Positions 9,399 through 18,412 of a DNA stretch of 64,000 nucleotides are shown one piece after another. Origin of the DNA: Streptomyces mutabilis (GTDB taxonomy: Bacteria; Actinomycetota; Actinomycetes; Streptomycetales; Streptomycetaceae); NCBI RefSeq assembly GCF_014649815.1, contig NZ_BMTT01000005.1:310001-374000 (forward strand), read 5' to 3'. The first letter of the stretch is position 1. Every line of letters starts with the position of its first letter. Made by a program: the position numbers and the translations under genes. The notes under the pieces were generated by a model. It worked only from the letters and a program-made list of their open reading frames with translations, searched no databases and was not told the DNA's origin.

Positions 9399-10958
9399 TC
9401 ATGACCGACCGCGTGGGCGTCGCGAGCGTGCGGCGTGGGGGGTGTTCTTGCGTGCGCTCATGCCTTTGGCCGCTGCCTGGGTGATGTTGCGGGCCATGCC
9501 GCCGAAGACGACGGCGTGGAACGGCGACACGGACCACCAGTAGGCGTGTCCCAGCAGCCCGCGAGGATGGAACAGGGCGCGCTGCCGGTAAAGGGTGTGG
9601 CCCTCGGCGTCCGTTTCGACGTACATGTCCAGCCAGGCCAGGCCCGGCAGTCGCATCTCCGCCCGCAGGCGCAGCAGACGGCCCTGCTCGATCTCCTCGA
9701 CCCGCCAGAAGTCCAGCGAGTCACCGACCCGCAGGCTTTCGGCGTCGCGTCGTCCGCGGCGCAGGCCGACCCCGCCGACGAACCGGTCCAGCCAGCCGCG
9801 CACCGCCCAGGCCAGCGGGAAGGAGTACCAGCCGTTGTCGCCGCCGATGCCCTCGATGACCTTCCACAGCGCCTGAGGCGAGGCGCTGACCGGCAGCTGC
9901 CGTTCGTCCTGGTAGAGACTGCCGCCGGCCCAGTCGGGGTCGGTGGGCAGGGGATCGCTGGGGGCTCCCGGGACGGCCGCGGACGACCAGCGCGTGGCGA
10001 CCTGCGCCTCCCGTACCCTGCGCAGGGCCAGTTCCAGGGCTTCGTCGAAAGGTAGGGGCAGGCCGGGAGGATCAGGCACGTACCGGGCGATGTCGTGCTC
10101 GCCGCAGACGACCTCGTGACGCAGCGACTCGGTCAGCGGCCGGGCGAGGGAGGCGGGAACAGGGGTTACCAGGCCGACCCAGTAGCTGGACAGCCGCGTG
10201 GGCAGCACCGGCACGGGCACGATGAGCCGGTGCCGCAGCCCGGCCACGACGGCGTAACGGCGCATCATGTCGAGGTACGTCAGGACGTCCGGTCCGCCGA
10301 TGTCGAAGGCTCGGTCGACGCCGTCCGGCATGGTCGCCGAGCCCACCAGGTAGCGCAGCACGTCACGCACCGCGATGGGCTGCGTGCGGGTGTGCACCCA
10401 ACTGGGGGTGACCATGACCGGCAGCCGCTCCGTCAGGTAGCGCAGCATCTCGAACGACGCGGACCCCGATCCGATGACCACCGACGCCCGTAGCACGGTG
10501 GCGGGCACGGGGCCCTCGAGGAAGATCCGTCCCACCTCGGCCCGGGAACGCAGATGCGGTGAAAGCGACTGCTCCGGTACTCCGTGAGGAGTGAGCCCGC
10601 CGAGGTAGACGATGCGCCGTACCCCGGCAGCGTGCGCCTGTGCGGCGAAGATGCGGGCCGAGCGGCGATCTGTGTCCTCGAAGTCCGCACCGGAGGCGAG
10701 CGCATGCACCAGGTAGTACGCCACGTCGATGCCGCGCAGGGCGGCGGCGGCCGACTCGGCGTCCGTGACGTCTCCGCGTACCGTCTCGACATCCCCCGAC
10801 CAGGGGTGATCGCGCAGTTTTTCCGGGGAGCGGGCCAGGCAGCGCACACGGTGGCCGGCCTGGAGCAGTTCCGGCACCAGGCGCCCGCCGATGTAGCCGG
10901 ACGCTCCGGTGACGAGACAGTGCAGTTGCTCGGCCTTCGGGAGTCCGTCGCCGCTCAC
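9399..10958 (-). CDS. NAD(P)-binding SDR protein with C-terminal DUF2867 domain
   Basis: 519 residues. The N-terminal half is an atypical SDR/NmrA-type Rossmann domain with GASGYIGGRLVPELLQAGH as nucleotide-binding motif, the acidic residue in GDVTDAESA and YYLVHAL. The C-terminal half from about residue 345 (SLYQDERQLPVSASPQALW) is a DUF2867/START-like domain ending WSVSPFHAVVFGGMARNI. Such fusions are common in actinobacteria and are often described as NAD-dependent epimerases or redox sensors; the substrate is unknown. The GTG start at 10958 has GGAAGGAG about six bases upstream. It stands alone on its strand. Confidence 0.85.
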   Translation of the reverse strand: MSGDGLPKAEQLHCLVTGASGYIGGRLVPELLQAGHRVRCLARSPEKLRDHPWSGDVETVRGDVTDAESAAAALRGIDVAYYLVHALASGADFEDTDRRSARIFAAQAHAAGVRRIVYLGGLTPHGVPEQSLSPHLRSRAEVGRIFLEGPVPATVLRASVVIGSGSASFEMLRYLTERLPVMVTPSWVHTRTQPIAVRDVLRYLVGSATMPDGVDRAFDIGGPDVLTYLDMMRRYAVVAGLRHRLIVPVPVLPTRLSSYWVGLVTPVPASLARPLTESLRHEVVCGEHDIARYVPDPPGLPLPFDEALELALRRVREAQVATRWSSAAVPGAPSDPLPTDPDWAGGSLYQDERQLPVSASPQALWKVIEGIGGDNGWYSFPLAWAVRGWLDRFVGGVGLRRGRRDAESLRVGDSLDFWRVEEIEQGRLLRLRAEMRLPGLAWLDMYVETDAEGHTLYRQRALFHPRGLLGHAYWWSVSPFHAVVFGGMARNITQAAAKGMSARKNTPHAARSRRPRGRS

Positions 10959-11384
10959 GATGCTCCTTCCGATTCGCCGACGCGACGGTGTGACCGCGTC
11001 TCACGTCCGATCATGGCCGCAGGAGCATCACTGCGCCCGTCGCGGCGACGCTTCCGGTGGCCTCGACGTGGAAGCGGCGACCACCGGGCTTCGCTGCCAC
11101 GGCGAGCCGGGCCCCACCTGACGGGACCGGTCGTCCTCTGCCGAGGACGCCGGTCGGGACGGACCGGCCGTCCACACGACCGCCACCTAATCAGACGCAC
11201 CGGTGGATGCAAGAACGGCAGCCGGTGCCCGGAACCCGGCCGGAGGAACGGGTGTGTCCCCGGGTACATGGCCGGAGACCCCTTGCCGTCGACGCCGGTA
11301 CGGCGCACCGTGCTCCTGCGCCGCACAGCTCCGACTCCGGTATCCGCCCGGGCGGCCACGCGCCGATCTCGGTCACGTCGGCGG
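10959..11384. other. Gene-free stretch between two minus-strand genes
   Basis: It lies between the start of the SDR/DUF2867 gene and the stop of the PNPOx-like gene. I see no coding remnant or strong hairpin; it should contain the promoter of the SDR gene. Confidence 0.4.
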
Positions 11385-12275
11385 TCACCCTGGGTTGGCC
11401 GGTGAGAACTCCGGGGGCGACCAGCGCAGTGGGCTGGCCCCCTCGGTCTCCACGACGTGCTCGATGGAGAAGCGGACGGTGCGGGCCTCGTCGCCGTAGT
11501 GGGTGCGGGCGGTGCCGGAGAGTTGCAGGGTGGTGCCGGTGTCCCAATCGATGAAGAGCAATCCGGCCCGGGCGTCCGACTCGAGGTTGCCGAGGGTGAG
11601 GAACATGGCGTTGCCGCGGTAGTCGGGCCAGGCCAGTTCCGTCGGGGAGACCACCTGGACGAAGCCGGGGTTGCCGCCGCGGTGGCTGGCGTCGGCGGTG
11701 CCGTCCGGGCCGAGCGTGGCGAGGAAGAACGTGTCGGCCTCGCGCACGCGGGACCGCTGTGCCGGGGTGAGGCGGTCGCCGTGGTGCGGTGTGCCGCTGT
11801 GTGCCGTGTCGTCCCGACCGCGCAGCTCCCGTTTCTGCAGGTACTTGGGGCAGTTGGAGAAGACCTCGTCGGCATCGATGGACAGGCCTCGCGGCCCCAG
11901 GGTGGCCGTGCCGTTGAGACGCATGCGCCGACGCGTCCGTGGGTCAAGAGCGATGGTGCCGACGGGGGCGCGGTCCCCCTCGGCGAACGCCGTGCCGAGT
12001 GGGTCGTGGGCGGGGACGCCGCCCACGACCAGGACCGTGGTGGCGCCGGTGGCCCGGGCGAAACCGGGCGCACCGGTGAGCAGGGAGCTCCACACCCGGC
12101 CCGCCTTGTCCGCCGCGCCGATCACCAGCATGGGCTGGAGTGCGAGGAACGCGGCGGCGACCGGGCGGATGTCCGGTCCGACGGAACGCCCGACGTGCTC
12201 GGCGGCCTCGCGCACCCCGACGCGGATCTGCACCGCGACGGAACCCTCGTGGTAGGTGCGGCGACTGGGCTTCAT
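11385..12275 (-). CDS. Pyridoxamine 5'-phosphate oxidase-like flavoprotein
   Basis: 296 residues of the split-barrel FMN-binding family. Typical blocks are FLALQPMLVIGAADKAGRVWSSLLTG, GPRGLSIDADEVFSNCPKYLQKR, DTFFLATLGPDGTADASHRGG and GNAMFLTLGNL. Members reduce F420 or flavin-linked substrates or bind FMN/haem; the precise reaction here is unknown. The ATG start at 12275 has GGAAGGA a dozen bases upstream. It is 99 bp downstream of the VOC gene on the same strand, so the two may form one transcript driven from the CGNR divergent promoter. Confidence 0.82.
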   Translation of the reverse strand: MKPSRRTYHEGSVAVQIRVGVREAAEHVGRSVGPDIRPVAAAFLALQPMLVIGAADKAGRVWSSLLTGAPGFARATGATTVLVVGGVPAHDPLGTAFAEGDRAPVGTIALDPRTRRRMRLNGTATLGPRGLSIDADEVFSNCPKYLQKRELRGRDDTAHSGTPHHGDRLTPAQRSRVREADTFFLATLGPDGTADASHRGGNPGFVQVVSPTELAWPDYRGNAMFLTLGNLESDARAGLLFIDWDTGTTLQLSGTARTHYGDEARTVRFSIEHVVETEGASPLRWSPPEFSPANPG

Positions 12276-12374
12276 GATCGGACCGGTCCTTCCGTGGTCG
12301 GTACTCCGTGGTCGTGCGGAACGTGCCGCGAAGGCTGCCGGGTTCGGCCGGCCCTGCGCCCGGCCGAACCCTGA

Positions 12375-12830
12375 TCAGAAGAAGCCGCAGGCGGGGCCCT
12401 CGACGGTGGCCGCCTGAGCCCCTTCGGCGCCGTCCGCGGCGTAGATCTCCAGACGGGTGCCGTCGGGGTCGCGGAAGAAGATTCCGCCGGATGCCGCGCC
12501 CTCCTCGTGGGCCACGACCCCCTCGTACGCGAAATCGACACCGTGTGCGGTCAACGCCGCCTCGGCGGCGCGGACCTGTTCCATGGTCTCGACCTGGAAG
12601 GCCAGGTGGTGCAGGCCGGCGCGCGCCGGTGCGTAGGCGTCATCGGCCTGCTGCCACAACGTCAGGGTGAGCTCGCCGTTCCGGCCGAGGAACGCGAAGC
12701 GGCGATCCTCATCCTTGCGCTCGCCGAGGACGTCGAAGCCGAGGAGTTGTTCGTAGAAGGTCAGGGACCGTTCGATGTCCGTGACGTTGAGGCCGATGTG
12801 GCCGGTGCGCAGCGTGCTGGTCGCCGTCAT
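12375..12830 (-). CDS. VOC-family (glyoxalase/dioxygenase-like) protein
   Basis: 151 residues with the two beta-alpha-beta-beta-beta modules of the vicinal oxygen chelate fold: TGHIGLNVTDIERSLTFYEQLLGF, then GLHHLAFQV and a closing FFRDPDGTRLEIYA. The candidate metal ligands are His in GHIG, His in HHLAF and Glu in LEIYA. Possible roles are glyoxalase, dioxygenase or antibiotic-binding protein. ATG 12830 is preceded by AGAGGAA. It is divergent from the CGNR regulator, and the pair share a 136-bp promoter region with repeated GGTTAGA motifs, which suggests regulation by that neighbour. Confidence 0.86.
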   Translation of the reverse strand: MTATSTLRTGHIGLNVTDIERSLTFYEQLLGFDVLGERKDEDRRFAFLGRNGELTLTLWQQADDAYAPARAGLHHLAFQVETMEQVRAAEAALTAHGVDFAYEGVVAHEEGAASGGIFFRDPDGTRLEIYAADGAEGAQAATVEGPACGFF

Positions 12831-12851
12831 GGCGTTCCTCTTTTCGTCGGC

Positions 12852-12929
12852 TTTCTCTAACCGTTGACAGCAATCTTAGAGGTTAGAAACGTGGAGGGCA
12901 ACTACTCACGTAAAATTGAGGGGTTAGAG
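12852..12929. promoter_or_regulatory. Divergent promoter region with three GGTTAGA motifs
   Basis: GGTTAGA occurs three times between the VOC and CGNR starts: inverted at 12856-12862, direct at 12881-12887 and direct at 12922-12928. A TTGACA (12864-12869) and a TAAAAT (12911-12916) also lie here but are not at ideal spacing to each other. The motifs are candidate operators for the adjacent CGNR protein; that link is inferred from position only. Confidence 0.45.
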
Positions 12930-12966
12930 CCGAGGGGGGTGGGGCCCGAAGGGAAGTGACAGAGCC

Positions 12967-13512
12967 ATGCCGACATCTGATCCGCGTCCGCTCGTGGGTG
13001 AACCCGTTTCGCTGGACCTGCTGAACACGCGCTGGGTCCAGGACGGAGCCCGCCGGGACCTGCTCGGAGATACCCGTGGGCTCGCGGCCTGGCTGACGAG
13101 CACGGGCCTCGACGGTCACGACTTCCGTGCCGACGAGGCGACGCTCGCCCATGTGCTCACCGCCCGGGACGCCCTCGCCGTCGTCGTCGACAGCCCGGCC
13201 GACCCTGAAGGCGTCCGAGCACTCGACCGCGTCCTCGACCACGGTCGCATTCGCGCCACGCTCGGGCCGGACGGACCGGGGGAGCGGTCCGAGTTCACCG
13301 ACCCGGCCTGGGGCCCGGCGTGGACGGCCGCACGGGACTACCTCGGGCTGCTCCGCCGGGCGCCGGACCGGATCCGGGCCTGCGCGCACGAGGCCTGCGT
13401 GCTGCACTTCTTCGACACGTCACGCAACGGGACCCGGCGCTGGTGTTCCATGGCGCTGTGTGGCAACCGGGCCAAGGCGTCCCGCCACTACGCGCGGGCG
13501 AAGGAGGGCTGA
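12967..13512 (+). CDS. CGNR zinc-finger / ABATE-domain protein, likely transcription regulator
   Basis: 181 residues. The N-terminal ABATE region (PVSLDLLNTRW, then LAAWLTSTGL) is followed by a C-terminal treble-clef zinc finger with C(x4)C, then CSMALCGNRAKASRHY, the motif that names the family. Such proteins are thought to bind DNA with the C-terminal finger and sense a ligand with the N-terminal domain. ATG 12967 has GGGAAG about ten bases upstream. It is divergent from the VOC/PNPOx genes, which are its likely targets. Confidence 0.88.
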   Translation: MPTSDPRPLVGEPVSLDLLNTRWVQDGARRDLLGDTRGLAAWLTSTGLDGHDFRADEATLAHVLTARDALAVVVDSPADPEGVRALDRVLDHGRIRATLGPDGPGERSEFTDPAWGPAWTAARDYLGLLRRAPDRIRACAHEACVLHFFDTSRNGTRRWCSMALCGNRAKASRHYARAKEG

Positions 13513-13514
13513 GC

Positions 13515-13840
13515 CTCCGTCCTCTACGTCGACAACGGAGGTGTGCTCATCTCCGCCGCCATACCGTCGAAGGCCCGGCCCGCCGGGCACGGATGAGCTC
13601 GCGCCACCTGGGTCGCCACTACAAGCAGGTGACCGGTACGCCCTACAGCCCGGCTGCATTGGCCCCGCACTCAACGCGTCGGCCAGCCCGAGAATTGCTT
13701 GCCACCACCGAGGAACACCGTCGACACGGCCACGGGCAGGGCACCGCTATCCCCCTGCCGCCGCTTCGCCCGCAAGCGTAGGCGTCGCACCGGACACCTA
13801 CCGCCGGACGTTCCGCTCCTGGCGCCGCCCGGCGCGGAGC
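13515..13840 (+). pseudogene. Remnant of a GlxA-type AraC regulator
   Basis: Three collinear scraps in different frames fit the DJ-1/PfpI-AraC (GlxA) family. LYVDNGGVLISAA at about 13520-13560 is the end of the amidotransferase-like domain. MSSRHLGRHYKQVTGTPYSP at 13593-13652, with RRPARELLATTE after it, is the helix-turn-helix. VGVAPDTYRRTFRSW near 13780-13825 is the C-terminus. Stops and shifts between them show it is dead. Confidence 0.6.
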
Positions 13841-13956
13841 CCCGTCATAGCCGACCGCCGCCTGGGGCGCGGACAGGGCGAACACGGGGCAACCATCGGG
13901 TGCCGTCAGGAGTCTTGCCGACGATCGCACATGATCGTACTGACGAGGAGAGCATC

Positions 13957-15036
13957 ATCACCGCCATACGCAAGACCCTGACCGCCACCGCAGTCGTCGG
14001 CGCCGTCCTCGCGGGTTCGGCCGCCTGCGGCACCGTGGAGCAGATCTCCGCGGGGCAGAAGCTCGACCAGGCGTTCGGCAAGCTCGGCAAGGAGAAGACG
14101 ATCTCCTTCGAACTCGACCTCGACACCGATGCCCGGAGCCTGAAGGCACTGGACGCCTCTTCGAACCCGGAGCCCGGCGAGGAGATTCCCCACGAGGTCG
14201 CCGACCTGCTCAGTGACGCGACGATCAGTGTGACGGCGCAGTCGAAGAAGCCGATCGACGAGTCCGGTGAGAAGGACTTCGTCGGAATGGCCATGAAGGT
14301 CCGTGCCCATGGGGGCGACATCGTCGAGTACCGGGTCGTCGGTGACTACACGTACATCCGTTCCGACGCGAAGCTGCTCGGCAAGGCCATGGGCACCCCC
14401 GTGCCGTCGGCGGAGGACTTGCCCCCGGAGGCGGGCGGACTCAAGAAGGCGCTCGACGGCGAATGGGTGAAGATCAACACCAAGGAGATGGCGGAGACCG
14501 CCGCCGAGCCGGGGACGGAGCCCGTGCCGGAGCCCACCCTCGACGCCAGGACACAGAAGCAACTGCTGGACGCGCTCCGTAAGACCGTCGCCCGCGAGGT
14601 CGACTTCGAGACCGCCGACGGTGAGGACGGTGCCGAGCGCATCACTGCGACGGCCCCGTTCCGTACATTGGTCGGGGAGCTCCTCGGCGAGATCCGTCCA
14701 CTCGCGAAGAAGCTGCCGCCGGGCATGGAACTGCCCACGGACGGGGACCTCAAGGAGGTCCCCGATGCCGAGGTCACGGCCGACTTCACACTGAAGAACG
14801 GTGAGTTGAGCGAGGTGTACGTCGACCTCGCCGAGCTTGCCGAGAACGTCAAGGTGAAGAAGCTGGGCTTGGTGGTGCGGATGACTGAGGGCCAGACGCT
14901 CAGAGCCCCGGCCGGCGCCACCGAGCTGGACATCGAGGAGATGCTGGGCGGGTTCGGCGCCGCGATGATGGGAACGGAGGACTCCGGAGAGGAGGTCGGC
15001 CTCCCGGAAGAGGGCTTCCCGGTGGACGCCGTGTAG
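13957..15036 (+). CDS. Secreted lipoprotein (LppX/LprG-like size), no canonical start codon
   Basis: About 359 residues. A signal peptide (AIRKTLTATAVVGAVLAG) ends in a lipobox GSAAC, so the mature protein is lipid-anchored outside the membrane. The mature part is acidic and rich in Lys/Glu, with no enzymatic motif; it resembles Streptomyces LppX-like lipoproteins. No ATG, GTG or CTG lies in frame near the signal peptide. A good GAGGAG at 13945-13950 is followed, six bases later, by ATC at 13957, exactly where an ATG would be expected, so either ATC is used or the start has mutated. The only upstream in-frame starts (from 13699) would bury the signal peptide behind about 85 residues. Confidence 0.75.
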   Translation: MTAIRKTLTATAVVGAVLAGSAACGTVEQISAGQKLDQAFGKLGKEKTISFELDLDTDARSLKALDASSNPEPGEEIPHEVADLLSDATISVTAQSKKPIDESGEKDFVGMAMKVRAHGGDIVEYRVVGDYTYIRSDAKLLGKAMGTPVPSAEDLPPEAGGLKKALDGEWVKINTKEMAETAAEPGTEPVPEPTLDARTQKQLLDALRKTVAREVDFETADGEDGAERITATAPFRTLVGELLGEIRPLAKKLPPGMELPTDGDLKEVPDAEVTADFTLKNGELSEVYVDLAELAENVKVKKLGLVVRMTEGQTLRAPAGATELDIEEMLGGFGAAMMGTEDSGEEVGLPEEGFPVDAV

Positions 15037-15164
15037 GCGCACGCAGGGGCCCTGGGGGTACAGAGGTCGTGGCGCGCCCTCCGTGCCGGTTGCCGGTTCC
15101 CTCTCGCCGGTGCCGCGGGGAGGCAGGTGCAGGGCACGCAGCGAGGCCCACAGGGCGAGGCGGT

Positions 15165-15445
15165 GGTCACGCGGCGATGCCCTTGCACGCGACCCGACAG
15201 ACGCAGGCCGACGAGGTTGCCGGCGTAGGTCGTGGCCAGGACCAGCAGGGCGCCCCCAGGCGCAGTGGAATACCCCCACCCCGCGGCGGCGGCCGTGCAC
15301 TTCCCACCGATGTGCACCGCAGCAGGTACCCGCCGCGGGGACGGCCCAGTCGAACGACCAGCCCACCAGCCCCACCGGCGCGGTCAGACGCGGCCCGAAG
15401 GCTCTGCGGACGAACGCCGCCGCCCCTCCGGCCTCGGGATGCCTG
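15165..15445 (-). pseudogene. Remnant of an amino-acid permease (APC family)
   Basis: Two frames on the minus strand read as consecutive pieces of an APC transporter: HPEAGGAAAFVRRAFG and VGWSFDWAVPAAG (about 15441-15320), then TAAAAGWGYSTA, LLVLATTYAGNLVGLRLSG (15317-15170). A frameshift separates them and both flanks are missing. The rest of 15037-15690 holds no gene that I can support. Confidence 0.55.
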
Positions 15446-15722
15446 GCACGAACCGGACGGCACCGCCCAGCAGCCACAAGCGATCTTGCTGGCTCGGGCG
15501 TCGAATGGTCAACGATCACGAGGTTCACCGACGAGGCCACGATCACGACGCTACGGTCCATCCAACGCAAGCTTGCCGGCACCGCGAGGCCCTACTGCGC
15601 ACGACATCCGAGCCCTTCACATTGAGTCCCCACCAACGGATGGAGCGGCGTCCGGACCGCCGCGCGAACAAGATCGTGTCAAGAGTTCTTGGGATATCGC
15701 CGATCGTCGCACAGAGACTGCC

Positions 15723-15770
15723 ACGAGGGTGTCCACGTCGTCGTCAGACCACGATCTTGGACACCCTCGT
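15723..15770. repeat. 13-bp perfect inverted repeat upstream of the DUF4406-like gene
   Basis: ACGAGGGTGTCCA at 15723-15735 is repeated inverted at 15758-15770, with a 22-base spacer. The right arm ends 47 bases before the GTG at 15818. There is no T-run, so it looks more like an operator than a terminator, although a terminator for something upstream cannot be excluded. Confidence 0.6.
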
Positions 15771-15817
15771 TATCGTCTCCACAGCCACCCCTCGGACCAC
15801 ACCACCAGGAGGAACCA

Positions 15818-16207
15818 GTGTCATATCCGCAACTGCTCACCCCCGAGGAGAAACTCCGCGACGCGAAGAAGCAGTTGAGCCTCCCTCGTATCGTCGTGAT
15901 CTGCGGCTCCACCCGCTTCATGACTGAGATGAGCGAGGCCGATCTGCGTGAGACCAAGGCCGGGAGGATCGTCGTCAAACCGGGCTGTGACATGAAGTCG
16001 CCGCACGCACTTCGGTCCGACCCTGTCGAGGCCGAGGCGCTGAAGGTCCGACTCGACGATCTGCACCGGGCGAAGGTCCGGCTCGCTGACGAGGTGCTCG
16101 TAGTCGGCGACTACGTCGGAGACAGCACCCGAGCCGAGATCGCCTACGCCCGGTCGCTGGGCAAGCCCGTGCGGTTCACGCACCCCGAAGTCGCCCCTGA
16201 CGCATGA
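15818..16207 (+). CDS. DUF4406 / nucleoside 2-deoxyribosyltransferase-like protein
   Basis: 129 residues. VVICGSTRFMTEM near the N-terminus and EVLVVGDYVGDSTRAEIAYAR near the C-terminus are the nucleotide-binding and acidic motifs of the nucleoside deoxyribosyltransferase-like fold, often found on phages and in actinobacterial accessory DNA. The GTG at 15818 follows a perfect AGGAGG (15807-15812) at five bases, which decides the start. It stands alone, with an inverted repeat just upstream. The substrate is unknown; a role in nucleotide salvage is inferred from the fold. Confidence 0.8.
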   Translation: MSYPQLLTPEEKLRDAKKQLSLPRIVVICGSTRFMTEMSEADLRETKAGRIVVKPGCDMKSPHALRSDPVEAEALKVRLDDLHRAKVRLADEVLVVGDYVGDSTRAEIAYARSLGKPVRFTHPEVAPDA

Positions 16208-16676
16208 CCGCCCGCTGCCACTTCGACAACCAGGGCCGGCAACCCGCCGCCTGACCGTCTCCCGGTGACTTCGGCCGCCGCCCACCCCACCTCCTGCAGG
16301 CATCCCTTGGATTCGGTCATCCAGTGCTGGGCCTGCTCGCCTTCGGCGATCTCGGTCGCCGTAGCCGTGGCCCGTCGGCCCGCCGGCCCGCCTGGAACTG
16401 CTGGAGTCGCTTGATCGTGGCAGCCAGCACGTCACGCGCGTCCGTAGGATCCGCTCCCGCGTCCTCCACACTGACCCGGGCGATACCAGCTGGCCGACCA
16501 GCCCTCCCGGCCAGACACACCGCCACCCGGACTCCCGACCTGCCAGAGCCTGGCGTACAGGGCCGTACGCCAGGCTGCCCGGGACGCAGGCAGCCGACGG
16601 CCGCCTCAGGCATGTGAAGATCACGTGCAGGCAGCATCCACGGGATTGATCTTGGGCATGCATCGGCCGCACCTCA
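16208..16676. other. Gene-free stretch before the P450 gene
   Basis: The minus strand has a continuous frame containing ARVSVEDAGADPTDARDVLA and IKRLQQFQAGRR that looks protein-like, but I cannot assign it to a family and it has no good start. Otherwise nothing is visible. Confidence 0.35.
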
Positions 16677-16703
16677 GTGCCCCACCATGAGGAGAGCCGA
16701 GCA

Positions 16704-18143
16704 GTGAACACCCCACTCGTCACACCCACACCGACGGCGCCGGGCAGTCTTCCCCTGATCGGACACGCCCACCGCCTCGCTCGCACCCCCTTGCCCTTCA
16801 TGGCCTCCCTGCGAGAGCACGGCAGCGTCGTCCGCATACGTATCGGCACCGCGCCCGCCTATGTGGTCACCGACCCTGCCCTCACGCGCAAGGTCCTGGT
16901 CACCGACGCCGCAGACTTCACCAAGGGCGGCAAGATCATCGACGCGCTCCGCGTGTTCTTCGGCGACGGGCTCGCCACCGTGGCTGACGGAGACGTCCAC
17001 CTGCGCAACCGGCGCCTGATGCAGCCGATGTTCAACAAAGCGCACATCGCCACCCGCGGCGACGCCATGATCGACCAGGTTCAGTCCATGGTCGCCGCGT
17101 GGGAAGACGGCGAACACCGCGACGTCTTCGCCGACATGAACAACCTGACACTGGCAGCCTTCCTCGTCGCGCTGTTCGGCACAGACCTGCCGCCCCATCT
17201 GCAAGAAGAATTCACCGCCCTCATGCCGGCCATCATGAAAGGAACCATCCGCCAGACCATCCTGCCGCCCTGGGTCAACCGGCTGCCGCTGCCGGCGAAC
17301 CGCGCCCACGCTGCCCGGGTCGCCCGCCTACGCACCCTCATTGACCAGGCCATCGACCACCACACCAGCCAACTGGCCACCACAACGGCAACGACGACGC
17401 AGACCGGATGCCCCCACTCCGACCGCCCCACTGGGCTCTTCGAGACTCTCCTCACCGCACCGGATCCCCTGAGCCGTCAGCAGCTGCAGGACGAAGCCAT
17501 CACCCTGCTCACCGGAGCCATCGAGACCACCGGTACCACCCTCGCCTGGTCCCTGTACGAGATCAGCCAGCACCCGAATGTAGAACGACGCCTGCGCGCC
17601 GAACTCGCTTCTGTCTGCCAGGACCGGCCGCTCCGCTACACCGACGTCGACCAGCTCCACTACGCCCGCAGAGTGCTGCAGGAAGCCGTGCGCAAGTACG
17701 GGCCGGCCTGGATGGTGACGCGAACCGCGACCCAGGACACCAAGCTGGGCGGACACTCCATTCCGGCAGGAGCAGACGTCGTTTGGAGCCCGTACCTTCA
17801 CCAGCACGACCCTGAGGTCTTTCCGCACCCCGATCGCTTCGACCCGGACCGCTGGTCGCACGCAGATGCCACGGCCACCCGTGGATCCTTTCTCGCCTTC
17901 GGCGACGGACGACGCAAATGCATCGGTGAGAACTTCGCCTGGGCCGAGCTGCAGATCATCCTGGCCACCATCCTCCAGAACTGCTCGCGCATTCAGCTGA
18001 CGACGCGACCGCCGCGGCCGCAAGCTTTCGTCACCGTCAAGCCCGACCGTCTCACCATGTCCTTCAGCCGCCCCACCACGTCCGGGCACGAAGACGACGA
18101 AGACCAGGCCCACCGCCCGCCCGCCCAACCGAGCACCCGGTGA
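16704..18143 (+). CDS. Cytochrome P450
   Basis: 479 residues, complete. PGSLPLIGHAHRL marks the N-terminal proline-rich region without a membrane anchor. The I-helix is LLTGAIETTGTTLAW (acid-alcohol pair ETT), the K-helix ExxR is EAVR and the haem loop is FGDGRRKCIGENFAW with the Cys ligand. It needs separate electron-transfer partners, none of which is adjacent. The start is GTG 16704, eight bases after GAGGAGA; a longer start at 16677 is possible. The long form and motifs resemble P450s of bacterial terpene clusters, and terpene synthase remnants follow at 18.7 and 23.6-24.6 kb, so a terpenoid substrate is inferred. Confidence 0.93.
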   Translation: MNTPLVTPTPTAPGSLPLIGHAHRLARTPLPFMASLREHGSVVRIRIGTAPAYVVTDPALTRKVLVTDAADFTKGGKIIDALRVFFGDGLATVADGDVHLRNRRLMQPMFNKAHIATRGDAMIDQVQSMVAAWEDGEHRDVFADMNNLTLAAFLVALFGTDLPPHLQEEFTALMPAIMKGTIRQTILPPWVNRLPLPANRAHAARVARLRTLIDQAIDHHTSQLATTTATTTQTGCPHSDRPTGLFETLLTAPDPLSRQQLQDEAITLLTGAIETTGTTLAWSLYEISQHPNVERRLRAELASVCQDRPLRYTDVDQLHYARRVLQEAVRKYGPAWMVTRTATQDTKLGGHSIPAGADVVWSPYLHQHDPEVFPHPDRFDPDRWSHADATATRGSFLAFGDGRRKCIGENFAWAELQIILATILQNCSRIQLTTRPPRPQAFVTVKPDRLTMSFSRPTTSGHEDDEDQAHRPPAQPSTR

Positions 18144-18172
18144 TCCACCAACCGTGAAACGGATGGGCCGTA

Positions 18173-18206
18173 CCCTCCGGCGCGCAGAAGCAGAGCGCCC
18201 GGAGGG
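18173..18206 (+). terminator. Hairpin after the P450 gene
   Basis: CCCTCCGG at 18173-18180 pairs with CCGGAGGG at 18199-18206, beginning 30 bases after the P450 stop. There is no T-tract, as is common for Streptomyces terminators. Confidence 0.5.
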
Positions 18207-18412
18207 GCACACTGGCTCCGCGAGGACCGCGGCGCCCCAGCCGCACAGTTCTGGCCTCGTAGCGACGAGTGGGTGCTGGGCCACCATCGCCTGCAGGTCG
18301 CTGATCCACGCGGGCTGCGGTTCGTAGGACCGCAGGCGTGCGTAGTCGATCAGTTTCGCAGCGAGGCCTTCTCATGGTGGTGCGGTCGACAACGACGAAC
18401 GACTAGGACCGG

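Noticed and set aside
13699-13956. Upstream extension of the lipoprotein reading frame
   Set aside because: It would put 85 unlikely residues before a signal peptide; the scraps there belong to an AraC-type remnant in other frames.
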